The notes under the pieces: generated by a model
The model's database searches: none
Seen by the model: only the letters and a program-made list of their open reading frames with translations
Told to the model about the DNA's origin: nothing
Assembly (NCBI RefSeq): GCF_900188165.1
Contig: NZ_FZOS01000014.1
Span: 1 to 64,000 of the forward strand
Source: Edaphosphingomonas laterariae
GTDB lineage: Bacteria; Pseudomonadota; Alphaproteobacteria; Sphingomonadales; Sphingomonadaceae
DNA length: 64,000 nt
Direction of reading: 5' to 3'
Translations under genes and position numbers: made by a program
Shown: positions 26,325 through 35,961 of the stretch, piece by piece
Position numbering within the stretch: position 1 is the stretch's first letter
How the letters are laid out: each line of letters opens with the position of its first letter

Positions 26325-27974
26325 ATGACGACCCGCGAATCCATGACCTACGACGTCGTGATCGTCGGCGCCGGCCCAGCGGGTCTGGCCGCGGCTATCC
26401 GGCTGAAGCAGCTCGCGGCGCAGGCCGGACGTGAACTGGCCGTCTGCGTGCTCGAAAAGGGTTCCGAGGTCGGCGCGCATATTCTTTCGGGCGCCGTGGT
26501 CGATCCCAAAGCGCTGGATGAGCTGATCCCCAACTGGCGCGAGCTGGATAGCCCGATGACGGTGCCGGTGGTTCAGAACCATCACTGGATCCTGACGGAA
26601 AAGAAGCAGTTTGCGATGCCGCACCTGCTGATGCCGCCGTTCATGAACAACAAGGGCACCTATACCGTCAGCCTCGGCAATCTGTGCCGCTGGCTGGCCA
26701 GCCAGGCCGAAGCGCTGGGCGTTGAAATCTTCCCGGGCTTCGCCGCCGCCGAAGTGCTGTTCCACGAAGATGGATCGGTGAAGGGCGTCGCTACCGGCGA
26801 CATGGGCATTTCGCGCGAGGGCGAGCACAAGCCGGATTACCAGCCCGGCATGGAATTGCACGCCCAATACACCTTCTTCGCCGAAGGCGTGCGCGGCCAC
26901 CTTTCCAAGGAACTGAAGCGCATTTTCGATCTGGAGGCGGACAGCCAGCCCCAGACCTATGCGATCGGCATCAAGGAATTGTGGGACATCCCGGCCGACA
27001 AGCATGTGCCGGGCCGCGTGATCCACACGCAGGGCTGGCCGCTTACCGATGAAGTCGGCGGCGGCTTCCTTTATCATCAGGCGAACAACCAGGTCGCGCT
27101 CGGCTTCGTCGTCGGCCTCGGCTACAAGAACCCGCACCTTTCGCCGTTCGAGGAATTCCAGCGCTGGAAGCAGCATCCGGCGATCCGCGCGGAAATCGAA
27201 GGCGGTCGCCGCGTCTCTTATGGCGCGCGCGCGATCAACGAAGGCGGCTGGCAGGCCGTCTGCAAGCTGATCTTCCCGGGCGGCGCGCTGATCGGCTGCT
27301 CCGCCGGCTTCGTCAACGTGCCGCGCATCAAGGGCAGCCACACCGCCATGAAGTCCGGCATGCTGGCGGCCGAGGCGGCGTTCGACGAGATCCTGTCGGG
27401 CCGCGGCAACAAGGAACTGGCCTCCTATCCGGACGCGCTCAACGCCAGCTGGGTCGCCAAGGAGCTCAAGATGGTTCGCAATGCCGAACCCGCCATCTCG
27501 AAGTTCGGGCCGGTCATGGGCACGCTCTATGCCGGTGTCGACATGTGGCTCCACCAGCTCGGCATCACGCTGCCGTGGACGCTCAAGACGCACCGCGACA
27601 ATGAAGGGCTGTGGCGCAAGGATGTCGCGCGCAAGATCGACTATCCCAAGCCCGACGGCGTGATCAGCTTCGATCGCCTGTCGTCGGTGTTCCTGTCGAA
27701 CACCAACCATGAAGAAGATCAGCCCATCCACCTGACGCTGAAGGACGCGTCGGTGCCGGTGGAGGTCAACCTCAAGCTCTATGATGCGCCGGAACAGCGT
27801 TATTGCCCGGCCGGCGTTTACGAGATCGTCGGCCAGGACGTGAACGAGCCGCGCCTGCAGATCAACGCGCAGAACTGCGTCCACTGCAAGACCTGCGACA
27901 TCAAGGATCCGACCCAGAACATCAACTGGGTGGTGCCGGAGGGCGGCGGCGGCCCCAATTATCCGAACATGTGA
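26325..27974 (+). CDS. Electron transfer flavoprotein-ubiquinone oxidoreductase
   Basis: 549 residues, matching bacterial ETF-QO. N-terminal FAD site VGAGPAGLAAAIRL, a central membrane-associated ubiquinone-binding region, and a C-terminal 4Fe-4S ferredoxin-like domain with Cys in YCPAGVYEIV and NCVHCKTCDIKDP. It passes electrons from acyl-CoA and other flavoprotein dehydrogenases, via ETF, to the quinone pool at the inner membrane. ATG 26325 has AAGGAAGGA upstream. The etfAB genes are not in the window. Divergent from the glycosylase operon. Confidence 0.95.
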   Translation: MTTRESMTYDVVIVGAGPAGLAAAIRLKQLAAQAGRELAVCVLEKGSEVGAHILSGAVVDPKALDELIPNWRELDSPMTVPVVQNHHWILTEKKQFAMPHLLMPPFMNNKGTYTVSLGNLCRWLASQAEALGVEIFPGFAAAEVLFHEDGSVKGVATGDMGISREGEHKPDYQPGMELHAQYTFFAEGVRGHLSKELKRIFDLEADSQPQTYAIGIKELWDIPADKHVPGRVIHTQGWPLTDEVGGGFLYHQANNQVALGFVVGLGYKNPHLSPFEEFQRWKQHPAIRAEIEGGRRVSYGARAINEGGWQAVCKLIFPGGALIGCSAGFVNVPRIKGSHTAMKSGMLAAEAAFDEILSGRGNKELASYPDALNASWVAKELKMVRNAEPAISKFGPVMGTLYAGVDMWLHQLGITLPWTLKTHRDNEGLWRKDVARKIDYPKPDGVISFDRLSSVFLSNTNHEEDQPIHLTLKDASVPVEVNLKLYDAPEQRYCPAGVYEIVGQDVNEPRLQINAQNCVHCKTCDIKDPTQNINWVVPEGGGGPNYPNM

Positions 27975-27979
27975 TGGAA

Positions 27980-28006
27980 TGATCGCCCCGGCCCTGCCGG
28001 GGCGAT
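27980..28006. terminator. Bidirectional terminator
   Basis: Perfect 11-bp stem GATCGCCCCGG (27980-27990) with CCGGGGCGATC (27996-28006), loop CCCTG, followed by TGTTT on the plus strand. It sits between the convergent ETF-QO gene and the SDR at 28020. Confidence 0.75.
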
Positions 28007-28019
28007 CTGTTTCAGCAGG

Positions 28020-28772
28020 TCAGCGGCAGGTGTAGCCGCCGTCCACCGGCAGCGCGACGCCGGTGATATATTCCGCTTCGTCGGACAGCAGGAACAACGC
28101 CGCGTTGGCGACCTCCACCGCCCGCGCGGGACGGCCGAGCGGAATCGACGCGAGCAGCTTCGCCTCGAACGCCTTGGGATCGCCGCCGGACGCGAAGAAT
28201 TGCGGCAGCATCGGCGTATCGGTGATGCCCGGGCAGACGACGTTGACGCGCACATTATCCGCCGCGAAACGCTGGGCGAGCGACTTGGCATAGCCGACCA
28301 CGGCGAACTTTTCGGCCGAATAGACCGGGCTGCCCATCGAACCGACCAGACCCGCGGTCGATCCGGTGAACAGGATCGCGCCACCCCCGCGACGACGCAT
28401 ATGGCCCACCGCCTCGCCCGCGATCAGCATGGTCGACGTGATGTTCAGCGTGATCGTGCGGTCCAGCGCTTCAAGGTCGATGCCTTCCACCACGCCATCG
28501 GCGGGAATGCCCGCATGGCTCCACAACAGATCCAGCCCGCCCAGCAGTTCGGCCGCTTCGTGCACCACGCTGCGGCACCGATCCCGATCGAGCAGATTGG
28601 CCTGGATCGGCTTCACGCTCGGGCCGATTTCCGCAACCAGCGCGTCCAGACCGGCCTGATCGATATCGACGGCGGCCACCGTCGCGCCTTCGCGGACAAA
28701 CGCCTTCACCCCTTCGCGGCCCATGCCCGAGGCCGCCGCCGTCACCATCACCAACTTATTAGCAAGTCTCAT
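28020..28772 (-). CDS. SDR family oxidoreductase
   Basis: 250 residues. Cofactor site TAAASGMG, DID for NAD preference, catalytic Ser in LFTGSTAG, YSAEK for Tyr/Lys, VVCPGITDT and a closing LPVDGGYTCR. The usual NNAG is replaced by WSHAGIP, losing the structural asparagine. ATG 28772 follows GGAGAGG. It lies 57 bases downstream of the next SDR and is probably co-transcribed with it, under the TetR regulator at 29669. Confidence 0.88.
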   Translation of the reverse strand: MRLANKLVMVTAAASGMGREGVKAFVREGATVAAVDIDQAGLDALVAEIGPSVKPIQANLLDRDRCRSVVHEAAELLGGLDLLWSHAGIPADGVVEGIDLEALDRTITLNITSTMLIAGEAVGHMRRRGGGAILFTGSTAGLVGSMGSPVYSAEKFAVVGYAKSLAQRFAADNVRVNVVCPGITDTPMLPQFFASGGDPKAFEAKLLASIPLGRPARAVEVANAALFLLSDEAEYITGVALPVDGGYTCR

Positions 28773-28829
28773 CAAACCTCTCCTGTCTTTATCTTTATTC
28801 GTCAGCAGGCCGGGTCGAGACGGCGGGCG

Positions 28830-29588
28830 TCAGTCGCGCATCGCCATGCCGCCATTGACGCTGATCACCTGGCCCGTGATCCATTCCGCATCGTCGGACA
28901 TCAGGAAGGCCGACATGGCGGCAAGATCCTCGGGCTTGCCCAGTCGGGGCGACGCCGCCCGCTTCAGGCCCGCTTCCATATATTCGTCGTTCAGATGTTC
29001 GCGCGCGGCCTCGGTCAACACCAGGCCCGGGCACACGACATTCGCGCGGATGCCCTGCTTGCCGTAGCGCGCCGCCACATGGCGCATCAGCGCGTGGACG
29101 CCGTTCTTCGCCACCGGATAGGCCACCTGCCACGGCGCGCCGCCATAAGCCGCGCCGGAACTGGTGTAGAGCATCGCGCCACCGCCCTGTTCGAGCATGA
29201 CGGGCACGGCTGCCTGCGTGCAGATCAGATAGGATTTGAGGTTCAATTCGATCGAACGGTCGAACACCGCAAGGTCGATCGTCAGCGCATCGATATCGCC
29301 CTGCGTGCCGCCCGCCGCATTGGCGTGGAAATAATCAAGCCGGCCATAGGTATCGAGGCAGGTCTTCACCATCGCCTGCACCGATGCCGGATCGCAGATA
29401 TCGAGCGCGAAGCCCGTCGCCTTGCCACCGGCATCGCGAATGCGCTGCGCCGTCGCTTCCGCCCACTCACCCTGAATGTCGCCGATCACCACGGCCGCGC
29501 CTTCTTCGGCCAGGCGAGTCGCCGTTGCCGCACCGATGCCGCGTCCACCGCCGGCGATCACGCCAGCCTTGCCGTTCAAACCACGCAT
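28830..29588 (-). CDS. SDR family oxidoreductase
   Basis: 252 residues. AGGGRGIG cofactor site, GDI at the second strand, Ser in LYTSSGAA, YPVAK active-site pair, VVCPGLVLTEA and VISVNGGMAMRD at the end. As in the neighbouring SDR, the NNAG motif is altered (FHANAAGG). GGAGGGCC precedes the start. Its promoter holds the palindrome GACCATGGTC, a likely TetR operator. It is the promoter-proximal gene of the SDR pair. Confidence 0.88.
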   Translation of the reverse strand: MRGLNGKAGVIAGGGRGIGAATATRLAEEGAAVVIGDIQGEWAEATAQRIRDAGGKATGFALDICDPASVQAMVKTCLDTYGRLDYFHANAAGGTQGDIDALTIDLAVFDRSIELNLKSYLICTQAAVPVMLEQGGGAMLYTSSGAAYGGAPWQVAYPVAKNGVHALMRHVAARYGKQGIRANVVCPGLVLTEAAREHLNDEYMEAGLKRAASPRLGKPEDLAAMSAFLMSDDAEWITGQVISVNGGMAMRD

Positions 29589-29636
29589 ATCCAGGCCCTC
29601 CTCTCGGTCGGCCGGTACGGCCGCCCTTTATTACTG

Positions 29637-29646
29637 GACCATGGTC
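29637..29646. promoter_or_regulatory. Candidate TetR operator in the SDR promoter
   Basis: Perfect palindrome GACCATGGTC flanked by AT-rich sequence (CTATATTTTTAT), about 50 bases before the SDR start. The surrounding TGGACCATGGT recurs as TGGACGATGGT at 30293-30303, in the TetR gene's own promoter. Confidence 0.45.
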
Positions 29647-29668
29647 TATATTTTTATCACGGTCTAAT

Positions 29669-30268
29669 TCAAGCGCGGTGACGCAGCATCGCGGCGATCC
29701 AGCACGCCGCCTCGCCCAGCCGTTCCTGCAAGGGATAATTTTCGTCGAGCCGCCAGTTGTGGACCATGCCGACGAAGATGCCCGTCATCATTTCCGCAAC
29801 GACATGGCGGTCATGCGCCTGCGCCGGCGTCGGCTCAACTTCGGTATCGAGCAAGCGCTCGAACGCCGCCGTCAGCCGTTCGATCCGGCCGAGCACGCCC
29901 GTCTCGTTCCACCCCATTTCCGAATAACCGACAACGGGACGCAGCTTCACCGCCTCGCGCTCCATCGCCGCGCCGGTTTCCACAAAGGCGCGCCGGATGC
30001 GTTCGGCCACATCGCCCGTTGCCGACCAATAGCTGCTGATGCGCGAATAGAAGCGCTCCTGCATCTCCGTGACGAGGAGGTCGAGTATCTCGCCCTTGCC
30101 GGTGAAATAATTGAACAGCGTCGCGCGGGACACTTCGGCCGCCGCCGCGATCCCTTCCATCGTGGTGCCGTGGACGCCATCGCGCGCAAAGCCGATGCGG
30201 GCAGCGTCGAGAATGGCGGCGCGGGTGCGGATCTTGTTCAGTTCGCGACGGGACATGGCTTGGGACAT
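29669..30268 (-). CDS. TetR-family transcriptional regulator
   Basis: 199 residues. N-terminal TetR helix-turn-helix (ILDAARIGFARDGVHGTTMEGIAAAAEVSRATLFNYFTGKGEIL) at about 15-60, then an all-helical ligand-binding domain with no recognised ligand family. ATG 30268 (MSQAMSRREL) was chosen. It stands between an SDR pair on its own strand and a divergent MFS/aldehyde dehydrogenase pair, and both flanking promoters contain a similar motif, so it probably controls the whole cluster and itself. Confidence 0.92.
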   Translation of the reverse strand: MSQAMSRRELNKIRTRAAILDAARIGFARDGVHGTTMEGIAAAAEVSRATLFNYFTGKGEILDLLVTEMQERFYSRISSYWSATGDVAERIRRAFVETGAAMEREAVKLRPVVGYSEMGWNETGVLGRIERLTAAFERLLDTEVEPTPAQAHDRHVVAEMMTGIFVGMVHNWRLDENYPLQERLGEAACWIAAMLRHRA

Positions 30269-30292
30269 GCGACCACCGATAAGGCCTAGACT

Positions 30293-30306
30293 TGGACGAT
30301 GGTATA
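30293..30306. promoter_or_regulatory. Second candidate TetR operator, tetR/MFS promoter region
   Basis: TGGACGATGGTATA differs from the 29635 copy (TGGACCATGGTCTA) by one base in the first eleven. It lies 25 bases upstream of the TetR start and 83 bases before the MFS start, in the divergent promoter region. Confidence 0.4.
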
Positions 30307-30388
30307 AAATTATGCTCGCTGCAAACAGAGCGATTGGCACGCGGCGATAACAGCCTCGGCCGGGCGTACAACACATGATTGGAGAGAG

Positions 30389-31696
30389 ATGGCCATGGCC
30401 TCACAGGGCGCATCGCCCGCGGCCCGGGATGCGCGCGCGTCCGGGCGAGTCGGCAGTGCATGGTATGCGCTTGCCGTCCTGCTGATCATCTACGGCTTCA
30501 ACTATGCCGATCGCTACCTGATCGCCGGCCTGGCCGAACCGATCCGTCACGATCTGGGGCTGGACGATGCCTTTATCGGCCTGCTGATGGGGCCGGCCTT
30601 CGCATTGCTCTATTCGATCGCGGCGGTGCCGATCGCATGGCTGGCCGATCGCTACAGCCGCATCACCATCCTGTCGGTGGGGTGCCTGGTCTGGAGCCTG
30701 TTCACCTTCCTGTCCGGCCTGGCCAATGACGGATGGACGCTGGCGGCGATGCGGGTCGGCGTCGGCATTGGCGAGGCGGCGTTCGTGGCGCCGGCTTATT
30801 CCGTGCTCGCAGACCGCTTCGCGCCCGAACGCCGTGGCCTCGCCTTCGCGATCCTCGGCCTTGGCATCTATCTCGGCCAGATGGGTGGCTATGTCGTCGG
30901 CCCGGCGATCGCCGCGCATGGCGATTGGCGCGATGCATTCTTCTGGGTCGGCGGGATCGGCGGGGCGATCGGCCTGATCGCCTGGATGACCGTTACGGAA
31001 CCGAAACGCGGCGTCCACGCCGATCGCACGCAAGCCCAGCCGGTCGAGCGGCCGGCCTTGTGGACGACCTTCCTCACCCTGTGGAGGCGCCGGGTCTATC
31101 GCCAGATGAATATCGGGCTTGTCCTCGGCACCTTCTCCGGCACGGCGTTCGGCATGTGGGCGCCCAGCCTGCTCGTCCGTCGATTCGATGTGCCGCTCGC
31201 CGAAGCCACCGGCCTGTTCGGCACGGCCTTCGGCCTGTCGGCGATCGTGGGCATGATCGGTTTCGGCGCGGTCAGCGATCGCCTCGTTCGCCGCGATGGG
31301 CGCTGGCCGCTGCGCATGGCCGCCATCGCCCTCACCATCGCCACATTGTCGATCACCGGCGCGACGCTCGCCCCCAGCCTGACCGTCGTGACGCTGCTCG
31401 CCATTCCCAGCGGCCTGCTGGGTGGTGGTTGGGCCGTCGGCGTGATGACGCCGTTGCAACAGGTGCTGGACGATCGCATCCGCGCCACCGGCACCGCATT
31501 GTTCACGCTGGTGAACATGCTGTTCGGTATGCTCACGGCCCCCTATGTCGTAGGACAATTGAGCGATCCGCTCGGCGGCGAGGCGCAGGGCCTGCAAACG
31601 GCCTTGCTGATCGTCATCATGGCCGGATTCCCGGGTGCATTGCTGCTGTGGCGCGCCGCGGACGAATTGGTGCGGTTCAAGCGCACGGGAGAATGA
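30389..31696 (+). CDS. MFS transporter (spinster-like)
   Basis: 435 residues, about twelve membrane helices. The N-terminal YGFNYADRYLIAGL segment, the motif-A-like loop IAWLADRYSRITIL between helices 2 and 3, and AAMRVGVGIGEAAF place it in the spinster-like/hexuronate-type MFS carriers often found with aromatic or steroid degradation genes. Two ATGs, 30389 and 30395, follow GGAGAG; the second has the better spacing. It overlaps no gene, and the aldehyde dehydrogenase begins one base after its stop, so the two are coupled. Probably imports the substrate of the cluster. Confidence 0.88.
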   Translation: MAMASQGASPAARDARASGRVGSAWYALAVLLIIYGFNYADRYLIAGLAEPIRHDLGLDDAFIGLLMGPAFALLYSIAAVPIAWLADRYSRITILSVGCLVWSLFTFLSGLANDGWTLAAMRVGVGIGEAAFVAPAYSVLADRFAPERRGLAFAILGLGIYLGQMGGYVVGPAIAAHGDWRDAFFWVGGIGGAIGLIAWMTVTEPKRGVHADRTQAQPVERPALWTTFLTLWRRRVYRQMNIGLVLGTFSGTAFGMWAPSLLVRRFDVPLAEATGLFGTAFGLSAIVGMIGFGAVSDRLVRRDGRWPLRMAAIALTIATLSITGATLAPSLTVVTLLAIPSGLLGGGWAVGVMTPLQQVLDDRIRATGTALFTLVNMLFGMLTAPYVVGQLSDPLGGEAQGLQTALLIVIMAGFPGALLLWRAADELVRFKRTGE

Positions 31697-31697
31697 G

Positions 31698-33137
31698 ATG
31701 ACCGAAACGATCCGGCTGGCCCATCATGTCGGCGGCCGCGCCGTCGATGGCGCGATGACGTTCAGCCAGGCGAGCCCGTCCAACCCCGATGATCTTGTCG
31801 TCGAAGGGCCCGAAGCCGATGCCGCGCTGGTGGCGGAGGCGGTCGCGAACGCCCGCTCGGCGGTCGACGCGCTCGATCAGGTGGGTATCGAGGCCCGCGC
31901 CGACGCGCTTTCCCGCATCGGGCGGACGCTGCTCGCCAATGCCGATCGCCTTGCCCTGCTGGCGACCCGCGAAACGGGCAAGACCATCAACGACGCCAAA
32001 GGTGAAGTCGTCCGCGCCGCGCGCACCTTCGATTTCTTCGCGGGCGAAGCCCTGCGCAATATCGGCGAGCGTTTCGCATCGACACGGCCGGGCGCCATGG
32101 TCGAGGTGGATTATGCGCCGGTCGGCGTGGTCGCCGCGATCACGCCGTGGAACTTCCCGTTCGCCATCCCGGCGTGGAAGATCGCGCCGGCCATCGCCTT
32201 CGGCAATGCCGTGGTGTGGAAGCCGTCCGAAATCGCCTCCGCCTCCGCCGATGCCTTCCGCGCTATCCTGGCCGAAGCCGGCCTGCCGGTCGGCACCGTC
32301 GAAATGCTGCTCGGCGCCGGTGGCGCGGGCGCGGCGCTGACGGGCGCTGATGGTGTGGACGCGATCAGCTTCACCGGCTCCGTCGCCACCGGCAATCGTG
32401 TCGTGCGCGCGGCCGCGGAGAAAGGCGTTCGCGCCCAGATGGAAATGGGCGGCGTCAACGGCCTCATCATCCTCGATGATGCCAATCTCGACGTCGCGGT
32501 CGATTGCGCGATCAACGGCGCCTATTTCAACGCCGGGCAACGCTGCACCGCCACGTCGCGCATCATCATCACCGATGGCATCGCCGATCGCTTCATCGCC
32601 GCCTTCATCGAACGCGCAAAAGCGTTGAAGATCGGCGATCCGCGCGATCCGCAGACGCAGATCGGGTCGCTCGCGGCCTTCAAGCAGAAAACGCTGATCG
32701 CATCGCAGGTGGAACAGGCGGAAGCGGCCGGGTTCAAGCCGCTGATCGGCGGCAGCGCCGATGCCCGCCCCCACGCCTTTTTCGCGCCCACCCTGTTCGA
32801 CAACGCCGCCCCTGCCTCGCTGCTCGGTCAGGAGGAGATATTCGGCCCGGTCGCCGGAATCTTCCGCGTCCGCGATTTCGAGGAAGCGATGACTGTCCTC
32901 AACAACAATCGCTACGGCCTTTCGTCGTCGATCTGCACGCGATCGCTGGTCCATGCCGAACAGTTCAAGCGCCGCGCCCGCACCGGCATGCGGATGGTGA
33001 ACATGCCGACGGCCGGTGCCGACTATCACGCCCCGTTCGGCGGGGTCGGCATCTCCAGCTTCGGCCCGCGCGAACAGGGCCGCGCCGCCCGCACCTTCTA
33101 CACGACGCTTCACACCACCTATCAACTGGCGGTCTGA
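31698..33137 (+). CDS. Aldehyde dehydrogenase family protein
   Basis: 479 residues, full ALDH length. Cofactor-binding ITPWNFPFA, SFTGSVATG, general-base Glu in QMEMGGVNG (the common motif is LELGGK, so the flanking residues are unusual), catalytic Cys in YFNAGQRCTA, and the C-terminal EEIFGPVAGIFRV. It oxidises an aldehyde to an acid with NAD(P). The closest well-known type by motif is the succinate-semialdehyde/vanillin-dehydrogenase-like branch, not certain. ATG 31698 follows GGAGAATGAG. A strong bidirectional terminator follows. Confidence 0.92.
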   Translation: MTETIRLAHHVGGRAVDGAMTFSQASPSNPDDLVVEGPEADAALVAEAVANARSAVDALDQVGIEARADALSRIGRTLLANADRLALLATRETGKTINDAKGEVVRAARTFDFFAGEALRNIGERFASTRPGAMVEVDYAPVGVVAAITPWNFPFAIPAWKIAPAIAFGNAVVWKPSEIASASADAFRAILAEAGLPVGTVEMLLGAGGAGAALTGADGVDAISFTGSVATGNRVVRAAAEKGVRAQMEMGGVNGLIILDDANLDVAVDCAINGAYFNAGQRCTATSRIIITDGIADRFIAAFIERAKALKIGDPRDPQTQIGSLAAFKQKTLIASQVEQAEAAGFKPLIGGSADARPHAFFAPTLFDNAAPASLLGQEEIFGPVAGIFRVRDFEEAMTVLNNNRYGLSSSICTRSLVHAEQFKRRARTGMRMVNMPTAGADYHAPFGGVGISSFGPREQGRAARTFYTTLHTTYQLAV

Positions 33138-33141
33138 TACG

Positions 33142-33178
33142 AAAAAGGGGCGCCGGCAGCCGCCGACGCCCCCTTTTT
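33142..33178. terminator. Bidirectional intrinsic terminator
   Basis: A-run 33142-33146, GGGGCG / CGCCCC (33147-33152 with 33067+100, i.e. 33167-33172), inner CGGC/GCCG and loop AGCC, then TTTTT 33174-33178. Textbook terminator for the aldehyde dehydrogenase on the plus strand and lpdA on the minus strand. Confidence 0.85.
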
Positions 33179-33196
33179 GCTATTTCGGAAGGCCGA

Positions 33197-34597
33197 TCAG
33201 ATGTGGATCGGCTTGCCGGTCACGGCCATCGCCGCTTCCTTGATCGCCTCGCTGTGCGTCGGGTGCGCATGGCAGGTGTAAGCGATGTCTTCACTCGACG
33301 CGCCGAATTCCATCGCCTGCGCCGCCTGCGCGATCATCGTGCCGGCAACGGTGGCGATGATCCACACGCCCAGCGCCTTGTCGGTTTCGGCATCCGCGAT
33401 GATCTTCACGAAGCCATCCGGCTCGTGATTGGTCTTGGCGCGGCTGTTCGCCAGCATCGGGAACTTGCCGACCTTGACGGCGCCGCGCTCCTTGGCGGCT
33501 TCCTCGGTCAGGCCCACGCCCGCGATTTCCGGCTTGGTGTAGACCACCGAGGGGATCACGTCGTGGTTCACGATGCCGGTCAGGCCCGCGATATTCTCGG
33601 CCACCGCAATGCCTTCGTCCTCGGCCTTATGCGCCAGCATCGGGCCGGGGATGACATCGCCGATTGCCCAGACGCCCGTAACCTTGGTGCCGAACTCATG
33701 GTCGGTTTCGATCTGACCGCGCGCGTTCAGCTCCAGGCCGATCTTGTCGAGGCCCAGGCCCTCGGTGTTCGGACGACGGCCGATCGACACCAGCACGACA
33801 TCGGCTTCGATCGTCTCGGCCGCGCCACCGGCGGCGGGTTCGACGGTCAGGGTCACGCCCGACTTGCCGACTTCGGCGCCCGTCACCTTGGTGCCGAGCT
33901 TATATTCGAAGCCCTGCTTCTTGAAGATCTTGTTGGCTTCCTTGCGGACTTCGCCATCCATGCCGGGCAGGATCTGGTCGAGATATTCGACCACCGTCAC
34001 CTTGGCACCCAGGCGCTTCCACACCGAACCCAGCTCCAGGCCGATGACGCCGCCGCCGACGACGACGAGATGGCCGGGAACCTTGTCCAGTTCCAGCGCG
34101 CCGGTCGAATCGACGATCTTGCCGCCCGCATTGTCCACGGCAACGCCCGGCAGCGGGGTGACCGACGAACCGGTGGCGATGATGATGTTCTTCGCCGTCA
34201 CCTTCTTGCCGGCGACATCGACGGTGTTCGCGCCGGTGAAGGTCGCACGGCCCTTCAGCCACTCGACCTTGTTCTTCTTGAACAGATATTCGATGCCGCC
34301 CGTCAGGCCCTTCACGGCATCCTTGCGCTGGCCCTGCATGGTACCGAGGTCCAGGCTCATCTTGTCGATCTTGACGCCCAGCTTGGCGAGCGCGCCGCTG
34401 GCGGCCTCGTCATAAAGCTCCGACGCGTGCAGCAGCGCCTTGGACGGGATACAGCCGACGTTGAGGCAGGTGCCGCCCAGCGTCTCGCGGCTTTCGGCAC
34501 AGGCCGTCTTCAGGCCCAGCTGCGCGGCGCGGATCGCAGCCACATAGCCGCCGGGACCGGCACCGATGACGAGAACGTCGAAATCATAATCGGACAT
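33197..34597 (-). CDS. lpdA: Dihydrolipoyl dehydrogenase (E3)
   Basis: 466 residues. FAD site IGAGPGGYVAAIRAAQLG, redox disulfide Cys44/Cys49 in GGTCLNVGCIPSKALL, NAD site VVGGGVIGLELG, and the interface His-Glu in CHAHPTHSEA. Re-oxidises dihydrolipoyl groups of the 2-oxoglutarate dehydrogenase complex. ATG 34597 has GGAAGGAAGTTTT-type upstream sequence on its strand. It is the last gene of the mdh-sucD-sucA-sucB-lpdA block, separated from sucB by a hairpin. Confidence 0.96.
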   Translation of the reverse strand: MSDYDFDVLVIGAGPGGYVAAIRAAQLGLKTACAESRETLGGTCLNVGCIPSKALLHASELYDEAASGALAKLGVKIDKMSLDLGTMQGQRKDAVKGLTGGIEYLFKKNKVEWLKGRATFTGANTVDVAGKKVTAKNIIIATGSSVTPLPGVAVDNAGGKIVDSTGALELDKVPGHLVVVGGGVIGLELGSVWKRLGAKVTVVEYLDQILPGMDGEVRKEANKIFKKQGFEYKLGTKVTGAEVGKSGVTLTVEPAAGGAAETIEADVVLVSIGRRPNTEGLGLDKIGLELNARGQIETDHEFGTKVTGVWAIGDVIPGPMLAHKAEDEGIAVAENIAGLTGIVNHDVIPSVVYTKPEIAGVGLTEEAAKERGAVKVGKFPMLANSRAKTNHEPDGFVKIIADAETDKALGVWIIATVAGTMIAQAAQAMEFGASSEDIAYTCHAHPTHSEAIKEAAMAVTGKPIHI

Positions 34598-34676
34598 GGG
34601 AAAACTTCCTTCCACGCCACGCCGGCACCAACAGACCGGCACCTCGTATCACAGAGTACATCCCTGAAACACGAGG

Positions 34677-34694
34677 CCCCGGCTTTCGCCGGGG
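34677..34694 (-). terminator. Hairpin between sucB and lpdA
   Basis: CCCCGGC / GCCGGGG, 7-bp stem; on the transcribed strand the loop is GAAA, a stable GNRA tetraloop. No T-run. Could partially terminate or protect the sucAB mRNA and so set the lpdA level. Confidence 0.5.
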
Positions 34695-34707
34695 CAACGG
34701 TTTGAAC

Positions 34708-35958
34708 TTAGAGGTCGATCAGCAGGCGGGTCGGATCCTCGATCGCTTCCTTGATGCGAACGAGGAAGGTGACGGCTTCACGGCCATCGACCAGACGGTG
34801 ATCGTAGCTGAGCGCGAGATACATCATCGGGCGCGCGACGATCTGGCCGTCGCGGACCACCGGGCGCTCCTCGATGCGGTGCAGGCCCAGCACGGCCGAC
34901 TGGCCGAGGTTGATGATCGGGCTCGACAGAAGCGAGCCGAACACGCCACCGTTCGAGATGGTGAAGGTGCCGCCCTTCATCTCCTCGATCTTCAGCGTGC
35001 CATCCTTGGCGCGCTTGCCGAAATCGGCGATCGTCTTTTCGATGCCCGCGAAGCTCAGCTTGTCGGCATCGCGAACGACTGGAACGACCAGGCCCTGCGG
35101 CGCGGACACCGCGACCGAGATGTCGGCATAATCGCGATAGACGATCTCGTCGCCTTCGATCGCTGCATTCACCGCCGGCACGTCGCGCAGCGCAAGCACG
35201 GCCGCCTTGGCGAAGAAGCTCATGAAGCCGAGGCGGATGCCGTGCTTCTTCTCGAACAGGTCCTTGTAACGGTTGCGGGCGTCCATCACGGCCGTCATGT
35301 CGACGTCGTTATAGGTCGTCAGCATCGCGGTCGTGTTCTGCGATTCCTTGAGGCGCGACGCGATCGTCTGGCGCAGGCGCGTCATGCGGACGCGTTCTTC
35401 CTTGCGCGCACCGGCGGCGACAGCGGCAACCGGCGCCCCAGCGGCCGGGGCCGAAACCGCGACCGGCTTCGCCTGACCCTGCGCCTTGGCGGCGGCGAGC
35501 ACGTCATCCTTGGTCAGGCGACCATCCTTGCCGGTGCCACGGATCTTCGACGGATCGAGGCCATGTTCCAGCACGACGCGGCGCACGGCCGGCGACAGCG
35601 TCTTGGGATCGTCGTCGCCATCCACCGGCGCGGCGGCGGGCTCGGTGGGGGCGGCCGCTTCGGCCTGGCCCACGGCATTGCGATCGGCAACCGCCGGGGT
35701 GGCGGCCGACGCGGCGGACGCACCTTCGTTGACCAGCGCGATCACGGCGCCGACTTCGACCGTGTCGCCTTCGGCCACGGCCTGTTCGCCCATCACGCCA
35801 TCGACCGGCGAGTTGACCTCGACGGCGACCTTGTCGGTTTCGAGGCTGGCGATCGGCTCGTCGGCCTTCACTGCCTCACCCGGCGCCTTCAGCCACTGGC
35901 CAAGCGTCGCTTCGGTGATCGATTCGCCCAGCGTGGGCACCTTGACTTCGGTTGCCAT
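34708..35958 (-). CDS. sucB: 2-oxoglutarate dehydrogenase E2, dihydrolipoyllysine succinyltransferase
   Basis: 416 residues. One lipoyl domain at the N-terminus with the lipoylated Lys43 in ETDKVAVEV, an Ala/Pro-rich hinge, a peripheral subunit-binding domain ([25 protein letters not shown]), a second hinge, and the catalytic acyltransferase domain with [13 protein letters not shown]. Transfers the succinyl group to CoA. It starts 3 bases after sucA (minus strand), so translation is coupled. Confidence 0.96.
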   Translation of the reverse strand: MATEVKVPTLGESITEATLGQWLKAPGEAVKADEPIASLETDKVAVEVNSPVDGVMGEQAVAEGDTVEVGAVIALVNEGASAASAATPAVADRNAVGQAEAAAPTEPAAAPVDGDDDPKTLSPAVRRVVLEHGLDPSKIRGTGKDGRLTKDDVLAAAKAQGQAKPVAVSAPAAGAPVAAVAAGARKEERVRMTRLRQTIASRLKESQNTTAMLTTYNDVDMTAVMDARNRYKDLFEKKHGIRLGFMSFFAKAAVLALRDVPAVNAAIEGDEIVYRDYADISVAVSAPQGLVVPVVRDADKLSFAGIEKTIADFGKRAKDGTLKIEEMKGGTFTISNGGVFGSLLSSPIINLGQSAVLGLHRIEERPVVRDGQIVARPMMYLALSYDHRLVDGREAVTFLVRIKEAIEDPTRLLIDL

Positions 35959-35961
35959 GTC

